Part shown: positions 45,715 through 53,501 of the stretch, piece after piece | Position numbering within the stretch: position 1 is the first letter of the stretch | Layout of the letters: every line of letters begins with the position of its first letter | Made by a program: the position numbers and the translations under genes | Notes under the pieces: model-generated | Told to the model about the DNA's origin: nothing | What the model saw: only the letters and a program-made list of their open reading frames with translations | Databases searched by the model: none | DNA from: Desulfobaccales bacterium | GTDB taxonomy: Bacteria; Desulfobacterota; Desulfobaccia; Desulfobaccales; 0-14-0-80-60-11 | DNA length: 64,000 nucleotides | Assembly: GCA_037481655.1 (NCBI GenBank) | Contig: JBBFLF010000010.1 | Span: 55,462-119,461, forward strand | Direction: 5' to 3'

Positions 45715-46897
45715 CATCACGACCGCCGTCCCGTCGCTCCCGACCCTGTGGGACCCGGGCCCCCACGTGGTGACGCCGGACGGTTTTCTCTGCCTGCCCC
45801 TGCTCTTCGACCCCGAGGTGGCCCGGGATCTGCAGCATCTTCCCCCTGTCACGGATTCCAAGGCTTTTCCCTTCACCCTCAGTCCCGGCGGTGACGGCCA
45901 GGTCATCCCCACGGTGCGCCTGACTTCCCTGGTGGCCTGCTACCACCTGCTGTGGCCCGAGGCTTATGAGAAGGCCCGGGAAGCGCTCCTTCAGGAGGTG
46001 GGCCTGCCTCTTGAAAAAGACCCAGTCCTGGAGGGCTGGCTGGCCCGGCTGGTCCTGGAGGTGCTGCCCCATTTTGTGCGGCTGAGCCCCGCCGCCACCC
46101 GGGACCGCCTGGGTCCGGAGGCGGTGATCACCGCCTTGGCCCAACGCCTGCAGATCCCCCGCGCTTATTATGAACAGGCCCGGAAGGCCGGCGCCCCCGG
46201 GGATCTGGCCCGAAGGCTGGCGGCCCTGGAGGCGCTGGCCGGTTCGGCCCCACCGCCTCCTTGCGGCCGGGTCAGCGGCAGGGAGCTGGATCATTGGCTG
46301 GCTCAGGCCTTGAGAGCCCGCATGCTGGAGCGGGAGCGCCAGATCTTGAGCGAACGGCTGGCGCAATCCCGGCACCATCCGGAGGAGAGCCGGCTGGCCC
46401 GTACCGCCCTGCTCCTCTATCTCCGGGACCGGGGGGAGCTGGAGCTGGATGGCTTCGGATTTTTTCCGGATGCCCGCAGCGCCGGGGATTACTGGGTTTA
46501 TAAGCGCACCGGGGAATATTTCCTGCAGGACTATTTCGGCCGCCTCTATCTCTTCCCGGATTGCCGGGTGGCGGTCTCCACCCGGGAGCGCCTGCGGCCG
46601 GTGGTGTGGGAGAAATACAAACACCCTTTCCTGCGCCGCCATGCCCCCCGGCAAGAGATCTGCCTGCCCAAGGAGTATCAGGTGCCTCTGGTGGTGGGCC
46701 CCCGGGAGATCATCGCGGCCCTGGAGGCGGGCCTCACCGCCCTGTATTACGGCTACAACCCCCGGCGGCGCAACGGCTACCACAGCCTGGACCGTCATCG
46801 CGGGGAACAGCTGGTGAGCTTTGACGATTACCGCCTGTCATCGGAGGACCCCCGGGTCCTTTCCGGGCGGGTGGAGGTGAAGAATCGCTACCTCTGA
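45674..46897 (+). CDS. E2-like (Ubc-fold) conjugating protein with N-terminal helical domain
   Basis: Protein of up to 407 residues. The C-terminal 130 residues look like a divergent E2: hydrophobic strands (EYFLQDYFGRLYLFPDCRVA), then YKHPFLRRHAPRQEICLP. These recall the HPN...G-ICL segment, with His317, Pro318 and the candidate catalytic Cys330. The helix REIIAALEAGLTALYYGYNP is like the E2 helix before the PNP turn. The N-terminal 250 residues are helical and unrecognised. The start is unclear. ATG 45674 overlaps the modifier gene by 41 bases out of frame; GTG 45767 is later. The best ribosome site (GGAGGGAGGG) stands 5 bases before an ATC codon at 45716. The E2 role is inferred from motif and operon. 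Confidence 0.68.
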   Translation: MWPCGPSGPRREGSITTAVPSLPTLWDPGPHVVTPDGFLCLPLLFDPEVARDLQHLPPVTDSKAFPFTLSPGGDGQVIPTVRLTSLVACYHLLWPEAYEKAREALLQEVGLPLEKDPVLEGWLARLVLEVLPHFVRLSPAATRDRLGPEAVITALAQRLQIPRAYYEQARKAGAPGDLARRLAALEALAGSAPPPPCGRVSGRELDHWLAQALRARMLERERQILSERLAQSRHHPEESRLARTALLLYLRDRGELELDGFGFFPDARSAGDYWVYKRTGEYFLQDYFGRLYLFPDCRVAVSTRERLRPVVWEKYKHPFLRRHAPRQEICLPKEYQVPLVVGPREIIAALEAGLTALYYGYNPRRRNGYHSLDRHRGEQLVSFDDYRLSSEDPRVLSGRVEVKNRYL

Positions 46898-46964
46898 TCT
46901 GAAACCAAGGCTTCGGCCGGCCCGGCGGGCACCCGAGCCCTGGCGGCCCGGCGCCTTTGCGGTT

Positions 46965-47390
46965 GTGGCGGGATTGGTGCAAGGGGGAGAGGTCGGCGAG
47001 GAGCTGCTGAGGCCCCCGGACCCGGAGGAACTCAAGGTGGAACGGCTGCTTCCCGGGGGTCGGCCCCGGGCCAAGTCTAAATGGCAACCGCCCCTTTTTC
47101 CCCTGCTCCCCCAAAGAGCCTTTGAGCTGGCGGAGAACATCCTTACGCGCTGGCAGAACCCGTATCTGCCCTTTGCCCGGGATGCCCAGGAGGTTCGTCT
47201 TTCCCGGGCCTTGTGGGAAAGACGGCCTGATCTGGCGCCGGAGGTTCTGGTCCGGGTGCATTTTGCCTCCTTGCTGGCCCGGGAGCTCCTGCAGGCAGAC
47301 CCGGCCGCCGGGGAGAGCGGGGGCAGACACGGCCTGCGCCTGCTCCTTATGGCAGATGGGGCTCAGGCCCACGCAGAGCAAGAAAAGTAG
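46965..47390 (+). CDS. Unrecognised protein (141 aa) of the ubiquitin-like operon
   Basis: Frame between the E2-like and AAA+ genes; the first possible start is GTG 46965, another GTG lies at 46977, and no ATG is available. The product is rich in Leu, Arg and Pro, with a helical core ([40 protein letters not shown]) and no cysteine, signal or known motif. It ends 11 bases before the AAA+ start, so it is very likely co-translated with the system. It could be an adaptor, substrate or E3-like factor, none of which is visible in the sequence. Confidence 0.62.
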   Translation: MAGLVQGGEVGEELLRPPDPEELKVERLLPGGRPRAKSKWQPPLFPLLPQRAFELAENILTRWQNPYLPFARDAQEVRLSRALWERRPDLAPEVLVRVHFASLLARELLQADPAAGESGGRHGLRLLLMADGAQAHAEQEK

Positions 47391-47401
47391 GAGTGCATCA
47401 C

Positions 47402-48505
47402 ATGATTGATCATCTCGGCGACGCCCGGCGGCGGCGCCTGGAAGCCAAACTGGCGGACTTCCGGGAACGGCAGACCGAAGCCGCCTTGGCGCATATTCTG
47501 GAATTCACCCACACCCCGGCCAGCCTCAAGGCCCGCATGGACCGCCATGTCATCGGCCAGGAGCAGGGGAAAAAGGTGCTGGCCACCGCCATCGCCTTCC
47601 ATTACCGGCGGCTGGCGGCGGCCCTGAAAGGGGCCCGGGCAGCCGGGATCCTGGACTGGGAGACCGCCCTGAAGCAGACCCGCACCCCCAAGGCCAACAT
47701 TCTGATCATCGGCCCCACCGGGGTGGGCAAGACCTATTCGGGGGAGATCGTCTCCCAACTGGTGGGGGTGCCCTTTGTGGTGGAGGACCTCACCAAATTC
47801 AGCGAGACGGGCTATGTGGGTCAGAACACCCAGGACATCCTGGTGGATCTCCTCATCGCCGCCGGCGGCGACCCCCTGGTGGCCCAGATGGGCATCGTCT
47901 ACCTGGATGAGCTGGACAAGATCGCCGCGGAGGCCACTACTACCCGGGATGTCTCCGGCAAGGGGGTGCAGAAGGGTCTTCTGCGCCTGGTGGAAGGGGT
48001 GACCAACACCATCGAGATGGGGAAAGAGCGCCTGAGCCTATCCACCAAACATGTGCTCTTCATCGCCGGCGGGGTCTTTGAGACCCTGGGGAGCATCGTC
48101 AAGAAGCGGCTGGCCAAGCAGAAGATCACCGGCGAATGGCGGGAGCTGGTATCCGCCGACGACCTGGTGGAATTCGGTATGGAGCGGCAGCTGGTGGCCC
48201 GCTTTCCGGTGAAGGTGGTCTTCCACGGCCTCACCACCGAGGACCTGAAGAATATCCTCACCCAGAGCGCCGACAGTCCCCTCCTTGCCTATGTCAATGA
48301 CCTCAAGGCCTGGGACATCGACCTCTCCTTCACCGATGAGGCCCTGACCCTGGTGGCAGAGCGGGCCAAACAGGAAGGCGCCGGCGCCCGGGGTCTGGTG
48401 AGCGTGCTCCACCGCATCCTCTTTGAGGAGATGTTCCGCCTTCCCGGCACCTATACCGGGCCCTTGGTGGTGGACGCGGCCTTCGTGCGGGAGCGCCTCA
48501 CATGA
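47402..48505 (+). CDS. ClpX-like AAA+ unfoldase of the ubiquitin-like operon
   Basis: AAA+ ATPase of 367 residues from ATG 47402 (AGGAG eight bases upstream). It has ClpX features: [20 protein letters not shown], Walker A GPTGVGKT (104-111), Walker [11 protein letters not shown] (166-175), [15 protein letters not shown], the arginine finger in [10 protein letters not shown] and sensor-2 GAR near 330. It lacks the N-terminal zinc-binding domain of true ClpX, and the LGF/IGF loop that docks ClpP is not seen ([11 protein letters not shown] occupies the area). It therefore probably works without ClpP, perhaps unfolding modified proteins together with the JAB protein, whose gene it overlaps (ATGA). 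Confidence 0.85.
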   Translation: MIDHLGDARRRRLEAKLADFRERQTEAALAHILEFTHTPASLKARMDRHVIGQEQGKKVLATAIAFHYRRLAAALKGARAAGILDWETALKQTRTPKANILIIGPTGVGKTYSGEIVSQLVGVPFVVEDLTKFSETGYVGQNTQDILVDLLIAAGGDPLVAQMGIVYLDELDKIAAEATTTRDVSGKGVQKGLLRLVEGVTNTIEMGKERLSLSTKHVLFIAGGVFETLGSIVKKRLAKQKITGEWRELVSADDLVEFGMERQLVARFPVKVVFHGLTTEDLKNILTQSADSPLLAYVNDLKAWDIDLSFTDEALTLVAERAKQEGAGARGLVSVLHRILFEEMFRLPGTYTGPLVVDAAFVRERLT

Positions 48506-49296
48506 AGCTGAAATCCCTCCAGGAGCTCAGGCGGCCGCCGGTTCAGGAAGTGGCGCTGGGCACCCTCCCCCAGGAGCTTAAAATTCGCCGCCTGGCCCTG
48601 GAGAAGGCCTTCGCCCTCAACCGGGCGGTGAAGCAGCTCTTTCAGGAGAGCTTTGAGTGGTACGGCTTCACCCTGGGCCGCCGGGAGGAGCCGGAGGTGG
48701 TGGTGGACATCGGCCTTCCCCGCAATGATGACAACTTCGCCGAGTTCACCCGGGTGGGAGCGGAGCGCATTGCCGCCTTTCAGGAGACCCTGCCGCCCCA
48801 CCTGGTGGTGAACGGCTGGGTGCACTCCCACGGCAGCCTGGAGCTGCAGGCCTTTTCGGTTATTGACGCCGCCAATCAGGCAGTGGTGCTGGATTATGTC
48901 TGCACCCTGGTGAAGCGGCCGGTGGCCAAGCGGGAGGTGGTCATCCAGGATCTGGCCCTCCTCACCGAGGCTGAGCTGGCGGACGCGGACCTCTCCCGAG
49001 GCAGCGTCACCTTGGTCACCGATGTGCCCGTGAGCCGGGCCCGGTTGTGGGAGACGGTGCTGGGCGGCTTCTGTTATGCCCTGGTGGTGGGGGACGACGG
49101 CTGGCACCGGCAGGAGATTCATTACCTCCGGCAGGGCCTCCTCACCGGCCGCCGGGAGGTGAGCCACCGGGAGGTGGAGCTGGGGATCCTTGATTCACCC
49201 CCGGGGGAGCGCCTGGAGGAAGCCGCCCTCCTGGAGGAGGTGCGGGAGAAGATCAGCCCCTTGCGTTACCGGCTGGAGAAGCTGGAGCGGGTGTGA
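48502..49296 (+). CDS. JAB/JAMM-family metalloprotease (putative deconjugating isopeptidase)
   Basis: Protein of 264 residues. Zinc-site elements of the JAMM fold are present. Glu52 lies in FEWYGFTLG (compare E-x-x-G-x-L-x-G). [18 protein letters not shown] supplies His108, His110, Ser119 and Asp122. There are eight residues between the second His and the Ser instead of the usual seven. The C-terminal 60 residues are a charged helical extension ([20 protein letters not shown]). Translation is coupled to the AAA+ gene. By analogy with Rpn11, it may cleave the modifier from proteins held by the AAA+ unfoldase, or process the modifier precursor. Confidence 0.8.
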   Translation: MKLKSLQELRRPPVQEVALGTLPQELKIRRLALEKAFALNRAVKQLFQESFEWYGFTLGRREEPEVVVDIGLPRNDDNFAEFTRVGAERIAAFQETLPPHLVVNGWVHSHGSLELQAFSVIDAANQAVVLDYVCTLVKRPVAKREVVIQDLALLTEAELADADLSRGSVTLVTDVPVSRARLWETVLGGFCYALVVGDDGWHRQEIHYLRQGLLTGRREVSHREVELGILDSPPGERLEEAALLEEVREKISPLRYRLEKLERV

Positions 49297-49411
49297 ACCG
49301 GGCTTCCCGGCCTGGCGAGTGCGTGGGTCCACACGGGGAGGGGAAGAGAAAGAGCTGGCAGCCTTGGCCCTCTTCCCTCAAAAATATGCCGCACCTTCCA
49401 TTTAGAACGCC

Positions 49412-50665
49412 TTGAATCTCAAATCAACCCGCCTTTCTGAACGTCTCGATCGGCAGCTGCGCATTCCCGGCTGGCGCCAGGAGCTCCTCTCCAAGGCCCG
49501 GGTGGGAGTGGTGGGGGAAGCGGACCTTCTCACCGCCCTGGTGGTGGTGGGCGCTGCGGCTTTGGGGCTCAACCGCCTCACGGTGCTGGCCCCCGCACTG
49601 GAGCCCCGCCTGCTGGACGCAGCCCGCCGCCTCAACCCGGATTTCTCCCTGGCGCATCTGGAGGGCTGGTGCACTCACCCGACCGTGGCCCGAGTCTTCG
49701 ACGGCTGCCAGGTGCTGGTGGACCTGAGCCGCTACGGCCTGGCCACCAAGATTCTCCTGGAAGAGGGCCGCCGGACCGGAGTGCCGGTGGTGCGGGCCCT
49801 GATGACCGGCCCGCCTGAGGCCCTGGAGGGCCGCTTCCTTACCTATCTCCCCGGCCGGGAGACCCGGGAATTGTCCGAGGTGGTCCCGGGTTCCAGTTTC
49901 CCGGACCCGTCTCAGGAAGACGGCGCCCTGGCCCTCATCCTGGCGGGGCTGGCCCTGGAGGAGGTGAAAAACCGGCTCATGGGCCAGGGACCGCCATCCC
50001 CGCTTCTGACGCTGCCGGCGGGGGGCCCGGCTCCTGCCCTCCCGCAGCCCCTGCTTGTCATCGGGGCCGGCGCCCTGGGGAACATGGTGGCCCTGGGGCT
50101 GGTGTGGTCCGGCCTCACCCGCCTGGTGGTGATGGACCCGGACACCATTGAGACCACCAACCTCAACCGGCAGATCCTCTTTTATGATGCGGTGGGCCAG
50201 AGCAAGGCCCTGACCCTGGCCCGGCGCCTCGGGGAGCTTTACGGCGCCAAGGCCGAGGGCCGGGAGGAGATGTACTCCGAGGCCACCGATCTCAGCCCTT
50301 ATGCCGCGGTGTTCGACTGCGTGGACAATTTTGAAACCCGGGTGGTCCTGAGTGAGGCCTGCCGGCGCCAGGGGAAGATCCTGGTGAGCGGCGGGGCCGG
50401 GGTGGAGGCGGGCCAGGTGGTGGTCTATCACCCGGCGGAGGGCGGCCCCACCCCGGCAGAGCTCCTGGGATTGGAGGCCATTGTGGCCGGCCGGGCCCGG
50501 GAAGAGGCCCAGAGGACCCGGGAGGCCTGCGTCTATCAGCCGGACCCGGCGGTGATCATGACCAACCTCATCATCGGCGGCCTCATGGTGCGGGCCGGCC
50601 GCCTGGCCCTGGCAGGCCGGCCGCCGGCGCCGGTCTTCTATGACCGGGGGCGCCTGTCTGTCTGA
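49412..50665 (+). CDS. E1-like ThiF-family adenylyltransferase with two Rossmann halves
   Basis: Protein of 417 residues. Initiation must be at TTG 49412: an in-frame TAG lies three codons upstream and the conserved RLDRQLRIPGWRQEL begins at residue 11. The C-terminal half is an active-looking adenylation domain: LLVIGAGALGNMVALGL (GAGALG 218-223), VVMDPDTIETTNLNRQILF (Asp242, Asn250, Arg253), VGQSKA (Lys265), FDCVDN (Asp305) and REACVYQPDPAV (Cys373, candidate thioester site). The N-terminal half also starts like a ThiF domain but its nucleotide loop is GVVGEADLL, without G-x-G-x-x-G. This gives an inactive-plus-active layout like eukaryotic E1. Last gene of the operon, 115 bases after the JAB gene. 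Confidence 0.83.
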   Translation: MNLKSTRLSERLDRQLRIPGWRQELLSKARVGVVGEADLLTALVVVGAAALGLNRLTVLAPALEPRLLDAARRLNPDFSLAHLEGWCTHPTVARVFDGCQVLVDLSRYGLATKILLEEGRRTGVPVVRALMTGPPEALEGRFLTYLPGRETRELSEVVPGSSFPDPSQEDGALALILAGLALEEVKNRLMGQGPPSPLLTLPAGGPAPALPQPLLVIGAGALGNMVALGLVWSGLTRLVVMDPDTIETTNLNRQILFYDAVGQSKALTLARRLGELYGAKAEGREEMYSEATDLSPYAAVFDCVDNFETRVVLSEACRRQGKILVSGGAGVEAGQVVVYHPAEGGPTPAELLGLEAIVAGRAREEAQRTREACVYQPDPAVIMTNLIIGGLMVRAGRLALAGRPPAPVFYDRGRLSV

Positions 50666-50919
50666 GGCTGCCGGCCCCCCCCCTCGCGCCAACATGGGCA
50701 GGGCTGTGGTCTGTTTCCACCTCAGAGGGGCCAGAAACAGAAAAACCACCCGGGGTTACCAGCTCCCCAGGCCACCTTCCGGCGCCCGGCAAGCCGGCAG
50801 CCGGTCCTCCGCTCTCCCTGAGCCCGCCTCTGGTAAGTGATGGCAAGGAAGGGCTGAAAAACGCGCCTCCCCCTTCCAGGTCCCAAGGTTCCTGGACCTT
50901 CCCGGGATTCTAGCCCGGG

Positions 50920-51024
50920 TTATCCCTTTAAGCTCCGCAATTTGTGAATCAAGGCCAGGGTCAGCAGCACCACCGCCGCCCCTTCGCACAATAACAGAAA
51001 CCAGTAAAAGCTGGTGGCAACCAT
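50920..51024 (-). CDS. Possible small membrane protein (34 aa)
   Basis: A 34-residue frame on the minus strand: MVATSFYWFLLLCEGAAVVL, then a hydrophobic run and a basic end (HKLRSLKG). It has the shape of a single-pass small membrane protein with a positive cytoplasmic tail. The ribosome site is weak. It stands alone in a 940-base gap, so it is only a candidate. Confidence 0.3.
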   Translation of the reverse strand: MVATSFYWFLLLCEGAAVVLLTLALIHKLRSLKG

Positions 51025-51397
51025 GGCTCATGTCGTTTTGGAGCCCGGCTCAGGTCCCTGAGACCAGTTTGCCCTCCGTGGCGGGGCGATTGACAACTTG
51101 GCGGCATCAAATTGCACCGGCTGTGCCAAAGATAAAGAGAGGTGGGGGCTACCTCCTCCCTTGGCACCCGCCTGAAAATTCGACAGAAAAAAGGTCGGAA
51201 ATACCTATACTTGCAATTTGCCGGGGCTCAGCGGGGATGAAAGTCTAGACTTAAGGAGCGGCGGTGGGCCGCAACGCGGGGAATTCTTTCAGTTTAAGGA
51301 GGGAAACAAATGTTTCATTTCTGAAACAAAAAATCACCTTTGCCAAGGAAAAAAGGAGGAGGGTTCCCTCGCCCCTGCCAGTTCCGGATCCGGGATG

Positions 51398-51509
51398 CCA
51401 GGGGGTAAAGGAGTAATGGCGCCGGAGCTTCTTTGCGTGATGAATACCTTCCTGGGACCCAGAAAGCAGCCTGGGGGGATAGGAGTGATAACGCCAGCCC
51501 TTCTTTGCG
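51398..51509 (+). repeat. Two imperfect direct repeats, 72 bases apart
   Basis: Copy one (51398-51437) reads CAGGGGGTAAAGGAGTAATG, then GCGCCGGAGCTTCTTTGCG. Copy two (51470-51509) reads CTGGGGGGATAGGAGTGATA, then ACGCCAGCCCTTCTTTGCG. The second is followed by GGGTTTTTTC, which with CCC upstream gives a weak terminator-like hairpin. The function is unknown. Confidence 0.45.
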
Positions 51510-51607
51510 GGTTTTTTCTCCTGAGCGCCGCCCGTTTGCCCGAAAGCCGCTCGCCAAGCGGGATGCTCCTCCCCCGAGCCGAAGGGACATCCGGGTTTAT
51601 CTTATCC

Positions 51608-52027
51608 TCACCAGGAGCGCTGCCAGGGGCCGGGCAGACCCTGCTGGCCGCCGGTTGAGGCCGGAGCATCCTCGATCCAGGGGCGGTCAGTGGCCCGGAA
51701 ATAATCCCGCCTGCCTATGCCCACCAGGCGGTTATCCTGGAAGATCAGGGGCGTAAACCCGCCCCGGACGGTGTTGCTGCCCTCATAATCCATGTTGTGG
51801 GTGCGGTAAAACAGGAAGACGAAATGTCCGCCCCGGTAGTCTCCCTCTTCCTGCACCTGGGGCGGTCCCATGAGGCCCTCCACCTCCGCCCGGCTCATCC
51901 CGGGACGGACCTCCTGCAGGCGGAAATACGCCTGGAAGATGCGTTCCCGGGGCCACTGGGTGAGCACCGTCTCCCCGCAGCCCGCCAACAGGCACACCAC
52001 CATGGCCAGTATCCCGAAATGCCCCAT
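51608..52027 (-). CDS. Lipoprotein, DUF3192/BamE-like
   Basis: Lipoprotein of 139 residues from ATG 52027 (AAGGAG five bases upstream). The signal sequence MGHFGILAMVVCLLAGCGE carries a lipobox (LAGC). The body has RPGMSRAEVEGLMGPPQVQ, the SmpA/BamE-like GMS..EV...G.P motif, and GGFTPLIFQDNRLVGIGRRD, which resembles DUF3192. A short Pro/Gln-rich tail follows. It is likely anchored in the outer membrane; the role is unknown. A good promoter lies about 190 bases upstream. Confidence 0.82.
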   Translation of the reverse strand: MGHFGILAMVVCLLAGCGETVLTQWPRERIFQAYFRLQEVRPGMSRAEVEGLMGPPQVQEEGDYRGGHFVFLFYRTHNMDYEGSNTVRGGFTPLIFQDNRLVGIGRRDYFRATDRPWIEDAPASTGGQQGLPGPWQRSW

Positions 52028-52218
52028 GATCTCCTTCCGCCGGCAGAGGAGATGATCCGCCGCCCTGAACTGAGGTGCCCCCCGTGAAGTGAGTGCCCGT
52101 CTCGCTGTGCCCCGGGGAGCCAGGAGGGCCAGACCCCTGGGGCTGCCCGCCGACACCCGGGGCGGGTCAGGCTGCTCCGCCAGCCCGACCTCAGCGGCAC
52201 TCTGCACCCATCACCTGC

Positions 52219-52247
52219 ACTATAATGCCCCCGCAGAACGGCGTCAA
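52219..52247 (-). promoter_or_regulatory. Probable promoter of the lipoprotein gene
   Basis: On the minus strand TTGACG (52242-52247), exactly 17 bases, then TATAGT (52219-52224). It gives a leader of about 185 bases to the ATG at 52027. The rest of the 345-base gap (52028-52372) contains nothing I can name. Confidence 0.55.
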
Positions 52248-52372
52248 CCGTGGCGGCAGGCAAGGAGCCCGCCCGGCCAGTTTTCTGCCCTCCGAGTCGC
52301 CTGCAGCCCCGAGACGAGGTCACGAGGCCAAGCGGTTTTCGATCAAGGAAATCCGCCCTCCCTCAGCCGGCG

Positions 52373-52573
52373 CTAAGCGGCCGAGGTTTCCAGGGCCGGG
52401 GCTTCTGCCTCGGGGCTGAGGCCGGACTCGCGGCTGCGGGCCCGTTCCCGGTAAAAATTTTTCAGACGGCGCCGGATGACACTGCCCTCCCGGCCCATGG
52501 CAGCCAGGATGTGTTCGGTCAGCGGGTTCAGGTCTTCATGGGCCAGGATCACCGTGCGTTTGTTGCGCTTCAT
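52373..52573 (-). CDS. Small basic hypothetical protein (66 aa)
   Basis: Reading frame starting MKRNKRTVILAHEDLNPLTE at 52573, or six codons earlier at ATG 52591. The product is mostly helical and basic in the middle (REGSVIRRRLKNFYRERARS), with an acidic Ala-rich tail. The ribosome site is modest (GGGGGAT). It resembles small proteins of Desulfobacterota only in general character; I do not recognise it. It lies downstream of the amidotransferase gene, same strand. Confidence 0.45.
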   Translation of the reverse strand: MKRNKRTVILAHEDLNPLTEHILAAMGREGSVIRRRLKNFYRERARSRESGLSPEAEAPALETSAA

Positions 52574-52659
52574 GGTTATCCCCCGAGCCATTTTCTTCGA
52601 GGGATATTCAATTTTGATGCCAACCCGGTGAAGGCCCTCCCGCCCGGAGCCGGTCCGGT

Positions 52660-53394
52660 TCAGGCGGTGCCCCAGCCGGCCAGGCGGCAAAAATTGCCCA
52701 GAAAGTGCCGGAACCAACGGCCCACCTCCGGATCCCGCCGCCGGGCGTCGGCCAGAAGGCCGGCGGCCTCCACCCCGGAGCCCTGAAGGGCCCAGGCGGC
52801 ATCCGCCTTAAGCCAGCGGGCCACATCCCCGGGCCCGGCATGGTTGTCGAACTGCAGGCCCAGCACAAAGGGGTGCTCCGCCAGTCCCAGGGCCTGCACC
52901 GGCACCTCCGGGGAGCTGGCCAATACCTCCAGACCCGGCGGCAGAGGCGGCAACACTCCCTGGCCGTGCCAACTGAAAAGCCAAAAGCGAGACGGCAGAC
53001 CCGCAAAGGCCGGATGAGCTTGGCCGGCCGGGGTGAGCTCGCCTTCCCGGTAGCCGATGACCTTGCGGGGCAAGGGGCCCACCCGACAGCCCAGCACGTG
53101 GGCCAAGAGCTGATGCCCCAGGCAGAAGCCCAGATAAGGAGTCCCCCGGGCCAGGCACTCCCGGATCAGGGCCTTCAGGGGCCGCAGATAAGGATAGCGG
53201 TCCTCCTCGTCCACATTGGGGGAGCCGCCCAGCACCACCAGGCCGCCGACCTCGGGGGCTGCCGGCAGCGGCCGGCGCCAGACCTCCACCACCTGCCAGG
53301 GGACCTGATGTTCGCTGAAGGCGGCCAGCAGGTGCTCGCCCGGCCCTTCCCAGTCCATATGTTGAATGATGATCACCGGGAGAGGTGATGGCAT
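52660..53394 (-). CDS. Class I glutamine amidotransferase-like protein
   Basis: Protein of 244 residues with the triad-type glutaminase fold. The nucleophile elbow is YLGFCLGHQLLAHVLG. An oxyanion-region GGLVVLGGSPNVDEEDRYPY lies upstream. The catalytic histidine is expected in FVLGLQFDNHAGPGD, where the usual QFHPE is replaced by QFDNH, so the His and Glu positions are altered. It resembles stand-alone GMP synthase-like amidotransferases of unknown acceptor. Divergent from pgeF across a 107-base gap. Confidence 0.85.
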   Translation of the reverse strand: MPSPLPVIIIQHMDWEGPGEHLLAAFSEHQVPWQVVEVWRRPLPAAPEVGGLVVLGGSPNVDEEDRYPYLRPLKALIRECLARGTPYLGFCLGHQLLAHVLGCRVGPLPRKVIGYREGELTPAGQAHPAFAGLPSRFWLFSWHGQGVLPPLPPGLEVLASSPEVPVQALGLAEHPFVLGLQFDNHAGPGDVARWLKADAAWALQGSGVEAAGLLADARRRDPEVGRWFRHFLGNFCRLAGWGTA

Positions 53395-53501
53395 GGGTTA
53401 TCCTCCATGAGGGAGCAGTATCGAAGAAAGGGGCGAGGCCGCCGGCGCTCTTTCCGTCGTCTGGAGGGTATGATACAGTGCTGCCCCGGAGGGCGTGGCA
53501 C

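Larger units (their letters stand above)
50666..51607. other. Gap of about 940 bases without a confident gene
   Basis: Apart from the possible 34-residue protein and a repeated block at 51.4-51.5 kb, I see no gene. Base composition is less GC-rich than the coding regions. GTTTCA-N4-TGAAAC near 51310-51330 is an inverted repeat. Several purine-rich ribosome-site-like runs occur (AAGGAGGGAAAC near 51297) without a convincing frame after them. Confidence 0.4.

Noticed and set aside
45250..50665. PRTRC plasmid system
   Set aside because: PRTRC has ThiF, JAB, E2-like and Ubl members plus ParB, but no ClpX-like ATPase, and no ParB-like or plasmid gene is seen here.
51218..51658. Plus-strand open frame of about 146 codons
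   Set aside because: It overlaps the end of the lipoprotein gene on the other strand and runs through the direct repeats; the translation is low-complexity without a recognisable fold.
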